DNA of 64,000 bases from Notamacropus eugenii (Eukaryota; Chordata; Mammalia; Diprotodontia; Macropodidae): positions 53,786,271 to 53,850,270 of the forward strand of contig NC_092875.1 of assembly GCF_028372415.1 (NCBI RefSeq), read 5' to 3'. The notes under the pieces were generated by a model, which was given only the letters and a program-made list of their open reading frames with translations, searched no databases and was not told the DNA's origin. Position numbers and translations under genes: made by a program. The stretch's first letter is position 1, and the number at the start of each line of letters is the position of its first letter. Shown in pieces: positions 21,215 through 32,639 of this stretch.

Positions 21215-24021
21215 CTGAGTGGAGCCAAGGTGGCAGAGTAGAAAGATGGACCTACTGTAGCTCTCCCCCCAAAGCCCATAATATGCTCATAAAAATGACT
21301 ATACAAATTCTAGAATGGCATAAGTCACAAAATGACAGAGTTAAAGAGATTTCCAGCCCAGGGCAGCCTGGAAGGCCAACAGGAAAGGTCTATCACACTG
21401 GGCTCAGAGCCGAGCACAGCCCAGTATTGGCCATGAAGCATGGGACAGGACTGGAGCAGGCTTCAGGGCATGGAATCCTATGTAGCAGCTGCAGTTCCCA
21501 AATTCCTCAACCCACAAAGTCCGGAGACAGCTTCAATGGTCAGTGAAAAAACTCTTTCACCTGGGTGAGAAAGGAGCAAGGTCCTCACCTAGCCCCAGCC
21601 CCAGGTGGCTGCAGCATCCGTTTTTGGAGCCCTCAGCCTAAAGATCCTGGGGGAATCAAGTGACTGATCTGAGTCTCAGTCCTGAGTGGCAGCCCTGGGG
21701 TGAGGAAGAGCACTGGCATGGTGGAGTTGGAAGTGGTTGTGGAGAGGGAACCTTATTCACAGATCCCAGGCAGAAATCTTCACAGGCCAGGAGAGGAATA
21801 AACCCCTAACCCTTGATTGTGCCACCTTGGGGGAACTGAGAACTTACAAGTCCCTAGAGTATACCCTTCACTGGACAAAAGGATCAAAAGTCAAGTACCT
21901 GGCTGGGAAAATGCCCAAAAAAGGGGTGAAAATGAGTCTATAGAAGGTTACCTTCTTGTTGCACAGGTATTTCCTTCCATACTTTTGTGTGAGGAAGAAC
22001 CATGCATACTATTAGAGGAAGACATCAAAGTCAAGGTGTCTTCATCCAAAACCTCTAAAATAAATTTGAAATGGTCTCAAGTGAGAAAAGAGGACAAAAG
22101 AGATTTTGAAAATCAAGTATGAGAGGTGGTGGAAAAATTGGGAAGAGAAATGAGAGAGATACAAAAAAATTATGAAAAGCGAGTCAACAGCTTGCAAAAG
22201 GAGACCCAAAAAATGCTGAAGAAAATAACACCTTTAAAAATAGAATAACTCAAATGCCAAAAGAGGCCAAAAAGAGGAGAAAAATGCCTTAAAAAGCAGA
22301 ATTAGCCAAATGGAAAAGGAGGTTCAAAAGCCTACTGAAGAAAATAGTTCTTTAAAAATTAGAATGGAGCAGATGGGAGCTAATGACTTTTTGAAAAACC
22401 AAGAAATTTCCAAACAAAACCAAAAGAATTAAAAAATTGAATACAATGTGAAATATCTCATTGGAAAACCAACCGACCTGGAAAACAGATCCAGAAGACA
22501 CAATTTAAAAATTATGAGACTACCTGAAATTCATGATGAAAAAAATAGCCTCGACATCATTGTTCATGAAATTACCAAGGAAAACTGTCCTGATATTCTA
22601 GAACCAGAGGGTAAAATAAATATTGAAAGAATCCATCAATCATCTCCTAAAGAGATCCAAAAGGAAAAAACTTCTAGGAATATTGTTGCCAGATTCCAGA
22701 GTTCCCAGGTCAAAGAGAAAATATTGCAAGCATCCAGAAAGAAACAAGTCAAGTATTGCAGAAATACTATCAGGATAACACAAAGTCTAGCAGCTTCTAC
22801 ATTAAGGAACCTCAGGGCTTGGAATATCATATTCCAGAAGTCAAAGGAAGTAGGATTAAAACCAAGAATCACCTATTCAGCAAAACTGAATATAATGCTT
22901 CAGGGGGAAAAAATTGTCATTCAATGAAATAGAGGACTTTCAAGCACTCTTGATGAGAAGACCAGAGCTGAATAGCAAATTTGACTTTCAAACACAAGAA
23001 TCAAGGGAAGTATGGAAAGGTAAATAGAAAAGAAAAATCCTAAGGGACTTACTAAAGTTGAACTGTTTACATTCCTACATGGAAAGATAATATTTGTAAC
23101 TTTTGAGACTTTTCTCAGTATTGGAGTGTTTGGAGGGATTTTATACATATAGACAGAGGGCACAGGGTAAGTTGAATAGGAAGGTATGATATCTAAAAAA
23201 ATAAAATGAAGGTGTGGGAGAGGAATATATCGGGAGGAGAAAGGGAGAAATGTAATGGGGCAAATTATCTCAAAAAAGAGGCAAGGAAAAGATTTTTCAG
23301 TGGAGAGGAAAAAGGGGGGAAGTGAGAGGAAAAAAGTGAAGCTTACTCTCATCACATTTGATTTAAGGAGGGAATAACATGCACACTCAATTTGTTATGA
23401 AAATCTATCTTACACTACAGGAAAGTAGGGGAGAAGGCAATAAGTGGGCTGTGGGGGGAGGATGGTAGAAGGGAGGGCAAATGGGAGGACAGGGTAATTA
23501 GAAGTAAACACTATTGGGGAAGGACAAGGACAAAAGAGAGAATAGAATAAATGGGGGACAGGACAGGATGGAGGGAAATATAGTTAGTCTTTCACAACAT
23601 AACTATTACGGAAGTCTTTTGCATAACTACACATACATAGCCTATATTGAATTGCATGCCTTCACAGTGGGGATGTGTGACAAATGTTGAGAATTGTTTT
23701 TGCAGAGAACTGGGAAATAAGAAATATAGATAATGGGGTGTGGATATCTATCTTGCCCTACAAGAAAAGAGAGAAGATGGGGATAAGGGAAAGCAGGTGT
23801 GTGATAGAAGAGAGGGCAGATTGGGGGATGGGGTAATCAGAATGCACGGTGATTTGGGGTGGTGGGGGAGTGATGGGGAGAAAATTTTAAACTCAAAATC
23901 TTGTGGAAATGAATGCTGAAAACTAAAAATAAGTAAATAAATTTATTTTTTTTAAAGTGATCTGGCTAAAGTGAAGATATGACCATGTCTCTCCCCCAAT
24001 AAATAGACACATGCACACAGA
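21215..24021 (+). mobile_element. HAL1 (half-L1) element, ORF1 only
   Basis: The element starts with an L1-like 5' UTR (GGAGCCAAGGTGGCAGAGTA). ORF1 follows, with the domain LENRSRRHNLKIMRLPE through RITYSAKLNIMLQGEK at 22448-22927, then a G-rich 3' UTR and an A-rich end near 23957. There is no ORF2 at all, which defines HAL1. ORF1 is broken into several frames; one break near 22900 is an extra base relative to the second copy at 34283-37183, which reads on into FNEIEDFQAFLMKRPEL. About 65 bp past the A-rich end precede the right target-site copy. Target-site duplications are 21200-21214 and 24022-24036 (AGAATAGACATACAG-type). Unit C has the empty site near 44620. Confidence 0.85.
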
Positions 24022-24219
24022 AGAATAGACATATAGTACACAGTAGGAAGATGCTATAGTAACTTTATATTTGACAAATGTAATGATGTAAGTTTTGGGG
24101 ATAAGAATTCATTATTTGGTAAAAATTGTTGGGAAAGCTGGAAAGCAGTTTGGCAGGAATTGGGTATAGACAAATGACCTATACCTTTCACTGAAATAAG
24201 GTCAAAATGGACACATGAC

Positions 24220-24492
24220 TCTAATGCATGCAATACACACAGTAGCTGCTATGAATATGCATGTGTATTTCCAGGATTAATTCACAAAATATAAACACTC
24301 TTCCTCAAAGATGAAACCAAAATATTTATTCAGATACCGCAAAGCCAGTTCCAACATGGTAACAAGGAAGTTTGTACACATTATCAAGAGAGAGAGGACC
24401 CAAGCCTTCCCTCCTTCTGGCCTCTCTACAAACAATCTCCCTTAGCAAAATCACTCCCTCCCTCTCTCACATTCGCAGCTCTGCTCTGCCTG

Positions 24493-24523
<31 letters not shown>

Positions 24524-24791
24524 TCTCTCTCTGTCTGTGTCTGTCTATCTCTCCCTTTCTCTGTCTCTCTCTTTCTCTCTCTCTCTCTGTCTCTTTCTCT
24601 CTCTCTCTCTTTTTCTCTCAGTTCCACCTCCTTCTTTCTTCCTGCTGCTCCCTTCCTGCTCTACCCATTCAGCAAGCTCCTCCCACCATTGGCTCCAAGT
24701 GACTCAGGCTGTGGGCTGGGTCAGAGCTCAAAGCAGGTCACATGGGTCTATTAAGGGGTAGGGAAGATCTTCAAACTCCCTTACCATTACA
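24220..24791 (-). mobile_element. Solo LTR of an endogenous retrovirus-like element
   Basis: The 572-bp block has inverted ends of the LTR type (TGTAATG at the minus-strand start, near-complementary at its end) and a 5-bp target-site duplication ATGAC at 24215-24219 and 24792-24796. Minus-strand AATAAA near 24330 fits an R-region poly(A) signal. No internal retroviral genes are present, so this is a fossil left by LTR recombination. The family is not identified; a 5-bp duplication is seen in ERVL-like and some other classes. It is younger than the A-C duplication because unit C has the uninterrupted site near 44450. Confidence 0.75.
24498..24620. repeat. (CT)n-rich simple repeat inside the LTR
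   Basis: An imperfect CTCTCT/TCTGTCTC array. It gives a serine-leucine-rich open frame on the plus strand that is not a gene. Confidence 0.9.
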
Positions 24792-25744
24792 ATGACCAAG
24801 ATATAAAGGCAGCTATCACAAGAAAATTAGAAGAACATGTAATTGATTAGTTTTCAGACTCATGAAGTGAAAAATAATATATAAAGAAGCAAGATAGAGA
24901 GGAACGATAATTTTGAGCATTTTAAATTTAAAAGTTCTCATATAAATAAAGCCAATGCAGCCAATATGAGAAGAAAAACAGACAACTGTGAAATAAATTT
25001 TCATAGACAATCTTTCAGATAAAGGTCTCATTAATCAAATTTATAAAGAACTTTGTCAAATTTATAAGAATATGAATCATATGCTATTTGATAAAGGGTT
25101 AAGGGATATGAATGGGAAGTTTTTTTATAAAGAAATCAAAACTATATATAATCATATGAAAAGACGCTCTACATCATTATTGATCAGAGAAATGCTAACT
25201 AAAACAATTTGAGATATCATCTTATACATATCAGACTGGTTAAAATGATAGGTGTCCTTCAGTTGTGAAATGACTAAATAAATTGTGTCATATGATTGCT
25301 ATGGAATATACTGTGATATGAGAAGTGATGAGCTGATTGATTTAGGAAAAACATGAAAGGACTTGGACTCATGGAGGAAGATGCTATCTATGTCCAGAGA
25401 AAGAATTGACAAATAGAACTATGCATAGTATGGTATTACATATATGTATACATCTTTGTGTGTATGTAAAGACGGGTATGTATGTGTATATTTGTGTTTA
25501 ATTGAAGTCTTCTCCAGGGTGTGGGGGAAGGGAGAAAAAAACAAAAAATGCACAATGGAGAACAAAAGAAAACTTAGTAGGAAGCACAGAAAAGCTGGGT
25601 GGCTTTGAAAACAATGTATAGTATTTATTACATAGGTTTCCTTGAAATGAAAATTTATTGTTTTATATTGAATCCTCTCATTTTCTGCTGTGTTCATGGA
25701 AATGTCCATTTTTCCCCTTTTCTCACATTATATTTAAGTTTAAA

Positions 25745-26214
25745 ATGGATAATTTTTTAAACCCTCAAAGGAAGAAGAGACTAATGAATTGAGAAAGCAA
25801 GAAAAATACTACTGAAAATATTAAATTAAATTAAACACCAAAATGAAAAAATCTGAAAATTAAAGAATTTACAAAACCAGAGACAAAGCCATCAAATTAA
25901 TTAGTAAAACTTGTGTTTTTTTTAAATCAGTTCAATAGGTAAATCAGTAGCTAACTTTATTAAAAAGAAGAAAGAGAAAAACCATATTATCAGTATCAAA
26001 AATAAAAAAGCAAGAATTCACAACACAGAAAGAAGAAATAAAGAACATTGTTGGGAGACATTTGATTCAACTATACAACAACAAATCAACAACTTAAATG
26101 AAGTAAAAAAATTTATTAAAATATTAAATACTCAAATTAACAGTATAAGAGAGAAATAAACCATATTTCAGAGGAAGAAATTGAATAAGCCATAAATGCA
26201 TTTCCTAAGGGAAA
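25745..26214 (+). mobile_element. L1 ORF2 middle fragment
   Basis: Broken plus-strand frames include a SEEEIE..INAFPKGK-like run near 26170 that matches the start of the L1 reverse transcriptase (AIEKLPKGKAPGPDG in other L1s). It follows directly on the 3' end of L1-A, so it is a different L1 into which L1-A inserted. The inverted counterpart is at 43080-43560. Confidence 0.6.
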
Positions 26215-26835
26215 AAGAGCAGAAGGAGAAACAAGGTAATTCTATCACACATCCACTTGGATTTCTAGTCCCCTTCTAGATCTGGGATAGTCATGCACAC
26301 TGGCCCCCTGACCCAATCCTTCCAACCTTTGCTACTGTTTAGACTGAATCATCTCCTGCTGCTTTTCATCAGCTGATACAGCATTAAGAGAGCAAAACTA
26401 GAACAATTTATACTCTATTTGACATTGTAAAGATGAACAATTTAGAATGGCCTAAGAGTTCAAATCATGGCAATGACCAATCATAATGACATCGTACTGA
26501 TGATGAAGAATGCTGCTCATCTCCTGACAAAGAGGTGAATGGACTAATGTAGAATGTGACATACATTTTTGCATCTGGCCAAAGCAATTTATTTCCATTC
26601 ACTATGAACATTTGCTCAGAGTTTTGTTTTTCTTTCTTTCACTTCCTGGTGGGTGGGAGATTGAGTAGGAAAAAAAGAAAATAATATTTATTAATATCAA
26701 AATTAAAAAGTAATTTATTAGATGCTATGTCTCATGATTCCCTAACCTAAGGGCTACCCAACAAAGCAGGAAAGATGGTTTCCCAACCTTGCACCTTCTC
26801 TTCACATCTTCTGTCTTAGAAGAGTCCTATTGGGA
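26215..26835 (+). mobile_element. L1-related 3' UTR repeat and unit edge
   Basis: The text 'tgatgatgaagaatgctgct' then 'catctcctgacaaagaggtg' near 26500 belongs to a common marsupial LINE 3' segment. It is shared with 42481-43075 in inverted orientation. Similarity between A and C stops at 26835 and 42481, which I take as one end of the inverted duplication. Confidence 0.5.
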
Positions 26836-27000
26836 AGCACATAAGCTTGTTGACTAGATTTGTTTCAGTTACAAAATCTAGAGCAGCTTTAAGGCACTCC
26901 CCATCATTGTGGCCAGAAAAATGTGTATCCAGTAATGAGACTGGTAAGCTGGCCTTCATTTGCCTGCCTTGTTTCACTCAGGACTGCTATTTGGATACAA
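26836..27000 (-). mobile_element. RTE endonuclease fragment
   Basis: This is a shorter version of the RTE segment at 689-1120: minus-strand text corresponding to the 'aaaaatgtgtatccagtaat' portion, then 'ctggccttcatttgcctgcc'. It marks the left border of unit B. Confidence 0.65.
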
Positions 27001-27089
27001 TACGTGTGAGGTCTCTTACAATAAGAACTGTTCAGCTTTCAGGTTTACTGGATTTCATGTTGAATGAATTTATTCACATGAATAAATGA

Positions 27090-27734
27090 ATGAATAATGG
27101 GGAAAGACAACAAAGAAAATGAAGGTGAAGAGACAATGGAAAGGAATGTATCCAGGACACATGGGCATGATGGGGAAGCTCAGAGGAGTGCATCCAGATG
27201 GGAAATGAAGGACTTACCTGGGAATCCTTCTTACATGGAAGGTTTTGGAGGAGTCCTTCATCTCCATTTCCTCCAATCAGAAGGGAGGACCTCCAGGGAA
27301 ACAGGAGAGTGAAGAAATGTGAGTTCTAGGTTTGAAGTACTTTTGCAATTTGATGAGTTTCTTGGGACATGATTGCCAAGTCCAGTGGAGTACTATTGAC
27401 TGGGAAATGAAGACAGTTGGCCTTGGCATTCTACTCAATGGAGATACTTGGAGGAATCCTCACTAGACAGAAGATCCCTAGGGACTAAACATTTGTATAA
27501 ATGATCTGGAAAAGGATGCAAGGAATGAAACATTCTACTTTGGAGAGGACACTAAACTTCTGGTGTCACACAAGAGGGTTTCAGGATGAACTGTTCTAGA
27601 ACTGGAAGCTGCTCTAGTTCTTCTTCCTTGTGACCATGACCTTCATGGAGTGGGAACCATGAGTGCAAGCAGAAGAAACCACTTTAGCAATCTTATATTC
27701 AAATTTTAAGACAATATGAGAACCAGTGTCTTGT
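27090..27734 (-). other. V1R-B downstream flank
   Basis: Paralogous to 7350-8007 and inverted 58887-59525. The position matching the AATAAA of V1R-A and V1R-C reads AATATA on the minus strand near 27694-27699, so the poly(A) signal is weakened. No conserved reading frame is seen. Confidence 0.5.
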
Positions 27735-28613
27735 TCAGAGAATGCAGGTGTATTTGGGAGCTCGGGGGAGCAACACAAAGGGGCTAAAAGTTGGGAAGCA
27801 AAGAGACAGAATGGTAGAGATGGTCAACCAATATTGATTATGATCTAAATAAGTGAGAGAAATAAAAGTGATGGAGTGAAGAAAGTAAAAGCAGACAAAA
27901 ATACTCATTAGCAGTAGGATAGTTTGGGTGGCTCTGACCTCAGGGAGACTTTTATGTGAGAAGCTGGTACTATGGATGTTCCGGACTTGCTGGTGGTGTT
28001 TGTGCAGGAGAAGCACCATGTAGCCACTGGTTCAAAGCATGAGTACCACACAGAGTACATTTCTCAGAGTAGTCATGATAAAGTAAACATCTATAAACAT
28101 TCCCATTGAACAATATATAACATTAGATTTATATGTATTGTTGGGAGTGCTCCTTGATCCTCTCACAAATATTGGCACAAGAATTTCTATCAGGATATTT
28201 AAGATCCAACAGAAGAGACAGGAGGTGGAAATGAATTCTGGAATTCTGGCTTTGAGTTCTGACAATGTAGAGCCACTGGGACTGATGGTGATGACCTGAA
28301 AGCTACACAGAAGGCAGGTGAAACAAATTGAAAGCCCGTGGGCAGTTCTGTAAAGGAAAAATATCATTTTGCATCCAACATCATCCAGGAAATTGCTTAT
28401 CTCAAAAGCTTGCAGTATTTCTGGGCTTCCTTTGCTTACCAGCATAGTGATGTTGGCCAAGATTAGTTGGGTTAGAATCAAATTTAGTGGCTTTAATTTA
28501 TGGCCAAGTAGGAAATTCAAAATATAAAGAGAAAGGAGGAAGAAGTTAGCCACAATCCCAATTGTGGTCTGGAAGAGCAAAAAGATCCGAATGCAGACAT
28601 TAAGAGCAAACAT
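27735..28613 (-). pseudogene. Vomeronasal type-1 receptor with one in-frame stop (V1R-B)
   Basis: The frame is the same length as V1R-A and V1R-C (292 codons), has no frameshift and keeps the family marks: DVGCKM, FQVITISPSGS, sequon NNT in extracellular loop 2, LCFPTFSPFVLL. Codon 194 (28034-28032) is TGA where V1R-C has TGG for Trp and V1R-A has a Cys codon, so translation would stop inside TM5 and lose TM6 and TM7. The protein differs by hand count from V1R-A at 51 and from V1R-C at 55 positions. The weakened poly(A) signal and a 4.2-kb upstream deletion fit a decaying gene. A single stop could also be a population variant or a sequencing error. Confidence 0.9.
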
Positions 28614-28651
28614 TCTCTGTATGTCTTGAGGAGAAGATGAACCAGACTGGT

Positions 28652-28670
28652 CTAGGGGGAAACAACAGCT
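28652..28670 (-). other. Splice acceptor upstream of V1R-B
   Basis: Minus-strand pyrimidine tract TTTCCCCCTAG with AG at 28653-28652, leaving a 38-nt leader before the ATG. It is conserved with the other two copies. Confidence 0.55.
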
Positions 28671-29365
28671 ATGTGACTATCATATTATGAGATTACAACA
28701 CATGGGAAAAACTCACATCATGACTCCTTTATCTTTCCCATGCCCATGACACTTGCAATTGCTACTGAAAAGAAGTTATAAAAACTTTCCTTGGCCAAGC
28801 ACTTATTCATATTTCTTTCAAACTTAACCATCTTGAAGAACAAAAAGAGCTCAGAACTGAAAAGAAATAAAGATCCAGGCAGTACTGGAGTTACTGTATT
28901 TGTTTGTGCTCTGGATATCAGGCATGAAGAAAGTCAAAAAGTGGTCTCCCTTACACCAATCTGATATAAACAAGTCACCTTACCTTGGTTCTAAGGCTCT
29001 TATTGTTCCAGGATCAGATCAGTCTTTATATCCTCTGCTCTTCAACCCCAAACAAGTCAGCTTAGGTTCAACAGCTGAGGAGCCAAGAGCCATCCCACAC
29101 CACTCTGTGAGGCTGAGATGAACAGCAAGGCAGAGCTGCTAAACTAAGAAATTAAGGCAAAAGACAAAAACAACTACATATCAATTTCAAAGCGTTAGGT
29201 GAGTTTATCATGTAATTATCCATCTACCCCACGTATCTACCTCTGAATCGTCTCTCTATCTATCTATCTATCCATCCATCCTTACACACGTAGCTTACTC
29301 AGGACATCATATAGCTCAGAAAATGTTAGCTGTGGGATCTGAACATAGCATTGTTTCAATTGTTC
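28671..29365 (-). other. V1R-B proximal upstream region and deletion junction
   Basis: Paralogous to 8941-9668. At about 29365 the sequence jumps from text matching A 9667 ('ttgttccaaa') to text matching A 13868 ('ttttcacattaaagtttcct'), so about 4.2 kb present in A and C is missing. A short remnant of the tetranucleotide repeat is at 29246-29282. Confidence 0.7.
29246..29282. repeat. Degenerate ATCT microsatellite
   Basis: A few ATCT units followed by ATCC variants. It occupies the same place as the long arrays at 9509-9578 and 57261-57401. Confidence 0.85.
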
Positions 29366-30980
29366 CAAACTCTAAATTTTCACATTAAAGTTTCCTCCAG
29401 CTTTGGGTCATTAGAATTACTATGACTATAAATAACATTTGCAGAGCTCTTTATTGTTATTATTTTTTACGACAGTATCACCATATGTCAACAAAAATGG
29501 AATTTTGATACATTTGTGGTGTTACAATTTTGTATATTTTCCTTCAAATTGCCAAACTGTTCTCCCAAAATACTGTCCTCCTTACAGTTGTGCCAACAGA
29601 TTTTTTTAAAAAGAAAAGAAAAATTAATGATCACTTGGTCAACCTTATTAATAATCAAAGAAAGAAAAATTTTAAAAAAAGCTCTGAAGTGCCACAATTC
29701 TTAAATTTCATGTATAGTTTATGTGAACAGGGGTTATATATTGAGAACCCTTGAAGAATTCACCTGTGTACATTTGGTAGTTCATCTGTGTATTTATGAT
29801 AGAAATATATCCTTCTAGCATAATTAATTTTTCACCAGGTTGGTCTGTCATAATAAGATCAATTAGTTCTTACTGTGTCATTTGTGGTCATCTATCTCTT
29901 TGTAGATATTTATTTTTCTAAAATTTGTTCTCACATAGTTGTGTGTGCATGTTCTCTAGTTATGCCTTTTATTTGCAAATTATTGCCACAGTTGCTCATG
30001 GATATTTATTAACCATATAATTAATTAATTTTTATTTCCTGTCTCTTTTCATTTGTTTTTTATTGATTTTAATTTTCTTATATTTTTAAAATTTTTGCAA
30101 ATCAAATCAGTCAAAAGACTGATCCTCATTATATTTATCAAGTCATTTATGACTTTATTTTTCTCCTATTAGTTTGTGGTTTTAATTTTGCACATTCTGT
30201 CTAAAACTTTTCTTTGGCTATTTGCTTTATAACTTTCTCTAATATTCTGATAAATACAGTAAAATCAATAAGAGGAAATGGAAGAGGCAGATAAAGATAA
30301 GGAACACATAGATACAGGGGGAATGGTTTAGAACTAGGAGTCAGGCAAAATACAGGAAATCTGAGGACTCTAGAGCTCCCAGAAAGTTAATGATTTATAG
30401 CGGTAAGTGACCAAAGTCATGACATCCATTCAGAGGGATGTGGGGATAAGGAGGAATGCAGGGAAAGGTCTTAGAAAAAGACAAGTTTTGAGTTCCTTAA
30501 AGTGAGAGATAGAGACATCCAGTAACATACTGGTGGGATCTTCTGCTGCCTGTCAAAAGGTGTTTTGCACACAGCCAGTGGTGTTAATGGTGGTTTGTGT
30601 CTGCAAAAATGGAATGGACAAAGATGTTCCCAAATGTGACTATAAGTCACTTAAAGCATTGAGTATACAATATATTTGCAAGAAGAGGGAAGGAAAGGGA
30701 GATCAAGGATGAGAAAATTTAGACACTGGAAAAGAGAAAGAGCTAGACCATTCCCATGTCACTATCAGAAAGAACTGACTGAATGATAGATAGTCCAAAC
30801 AATATTCCTAGGCTTAATCTTGCTCTTCCTAGGCACTGAATATTAATATTGTATTCCTGAGAGTTCCCTCTCAAACCAACTTCAATAGTGTACAAGAAAG
30901 CCAAGAAGCAGAATGAAATCTGGTTCACCTACTTCTTTCATGGTCTTTTCTATTCTCCAAAACTCAAAGTTCTCAGCACA
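29366..30980. other. Duplicated upstream flank of unit B
   Basis: Matches A 13868-15480 and, inverted, C 51080-52900. It includes a probable L1 ORF2 remnant near 29930-30240. No coding frame is conserved. Confidence 0.45.
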
Positions 30981-31054
30981 ATATCTATTTCTCTGCATTT
31001 TCTTCTCTTCCTTCTGTGCCATACATCTGTGGCTGCAAAATAAATAATTCTTAC

Positions 31055-31225
31055 CAGTCTGTTCTCTGCTGTCAGAGTGAACTCCAGTGCTACAGCAAGT
31101 CTGAGTGTGCATCCAAAATCTAGGAGCAGTTATAGGGACAGGAGTGCCTGAGTTCCCAACCACCTACACCCAACAGCTGTCATTAACATATCACCTGCTA
31201 GAGAAGTGGCACTGTCTGCAGGGGG
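31055..31225 (-). promoter_or_regulatory. Candidate 5' non-coding exon and promoter of V1R-B
   Basis: The minus-strand block ends AACAGACTG followed by GTAAGAAT, with GT at 31054-31053. Because of the upstream deletion, the predicted intron to the acceptor at 28652 would be only about 2.4 kb. A perfect octamer-type ATGCAAAT lies near 31264-31271 on the plus strand (ATTTGCAT on the gene strand), upstream of the candidate exon. Confidence 0.38.
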
Positions 31226-31599
31226 AGTTGATTATTATCCCCAAAGAGTCACCTCCTGTCCCAGATGCAAATTATCACATACAATCATTAGAAATAATTA
31301 GCTACACATTAAGTGATTGGAACAGCTGAGACTTCAACTTTTCTGGACAACAAATGATAAGGGATGTGGGGAACAGGCAAAGAGAGAATATTGAATCTCA
31401 GCAGCTCTTAAGATGAATATGTTTGTTTTGCGTGTGACCTATTGGGTCACTGTAAGTTCCATTTACAAGTCAAGTACCTGTTTAATTCTTTTGAGACGTT
31501 GCATATAAATTATGTTGAAACCACCGGGCAAATAGTTGTGTGCCACTTTTGATTATTTGAGATACTACTGAAGTCTTCCTAGGCATATAGAAGTGACCA

Positions 31600-32510
31600 C
31601 ATCCATCAAGATCGTCCACTAATGAAAACTCAGGGAGAGTTTAATCTCTCTGCCCTCTTACCTGCCCTATTACTGTAGAAGGCAACACCATTCTCCCAGT
31701 TCCTCAGGTTCTCAGCCAAGGAGTTATCCTGGATTCCTCAGTCTCTTTCACCCCTTCCTCATCTCCCCATCCAAGCTGTTGCCCAGACTGGTTCATTGTA
31801 CCTTTGCAAAGTCTTTTGAAAATGTCCTCCTCCCCTCTGACACTGTCACCACTCTAGTGCAGGTCCTCATCACCTCACACTCAGATAATCGCACTAATCT
31901 GCTAATGGGTCTGTCTGCCTCAACTTTACACTCCAGTCCATTCTCCATTCAGCCACTGAAGTGATTTCCCCAAAGTGCAAATCTGATCATGTCACCCTGC
32001 TACTGAATAAACTCTAGTGACTCCCTATTGCTTCTAGGGTCAAATACAAAATACTCTGTTAGGAATCCAAAACCCTTTATAACCTAGTCCTTTTCTTGCC
32101 TTTCCAGTCCTTTTATGTCTCATCTCTTGACATGGCCTCTTCAGGCCAGTGACATTGGCCTCCTTGCTGTTTCACAAGCAAGACAAGCAGGCATTTTCTC
32201 TGGCTCTCCCCCTGCTGGAATAGTCTTTTTCCTCTGTCCTATCTACTGAATTCCCTGCTTTCTTCTAAGTCCTAAACTAAAATCCTCTCTTTTACTGAAA
32301 GCCTTATGAACCCCTTTTGATTCTAGGGTCTTCCTTCTTTTAATTATTTCCTTTGTATTCTGCTTTATAGCTTGCTTTGTATATATTTATTATGTTGTCT
32401 TCTCCATTAAATTGTAAACTTCCTGAAAGCAGGCACTGGATTTTTTCTCTTTTTGTATCCCCATGAGAAATAGTAAGCACTCAACAAACGTTTATTTTTT
32501 CACATAGTGC
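31600..32510 (+). mobile_element. L2 element, 3' half
   Basis: Same insertion as at 16040-16887. Here the true L2 end is kept, including 'actcaacaaacgtttatttt' near 32477. A short additional stretch, 'ctgatcatgtcaccctgcta' near 31983, is present here but missing from A. Confidence 0.8.
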
Positions 32511-32606
32511 TTTAAAGGTTTTTCTTTTATTTAGCATCCATCTGATGAGTCTTAGATCTGCAGACTGTGTCATTCTGCATTACAACATGAACTTCTTTCC
32601 TTTTAA

Positions 32607-32627
32607 TATATATATATATATATATAA
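32607..32627. repeat. (TA)n run
   Basis: About 10 TA units directly after the segment that is inverted in unit A. Confidence 0.9.
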
Positions 32628-32639
32628 TTTCTCTTCTTT

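Larger units (their letters stand above)
17990..25740 (+). mobile_element. L1 element (L1-A) with three later insertions
   Basis: Plus-strand L1 in pieces. The ORF1 coiled-coil stretch (RDEENQKLKEENNSLKAG) lies near 18030 and the ORF1 C-terminal domain at 19550-19800. The ORF2 endonuclease start is near 20500-20700. Late ORF2 (a LEKIITKFIWKKKR-type stretch, diverged) lies near 21010-21200, and the ORF2 end and 3' UTR at 24022-25740. An internal deletion joins endonuclease to late reverse transcriptase near 20780. An L1 3' fragment, a HAL1 and a solo LTR are embedded in it. The inverted counterpart at 43565-47200 lacks all three. Confidence 0.7.

Noticed and set aside
22921-23355. A 144-codon minus-strand frame
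   Set aside because: It is antisense to the purine-rich 3' UTR of HAL1; such strand-biased regions produce long frames by composition.
24372-24761. A 129-codon serine/leucine-rich frame
   Set aside because: It is a translation of the CT-rich simple repeat inside a solo LTR read antisense; no protein signature.
27735-28019. A separate 94-codon gene starting MVLLLHKHH
   Set aside because: It is simply the part of V1R-B after the nonsense codon, in the same frame.
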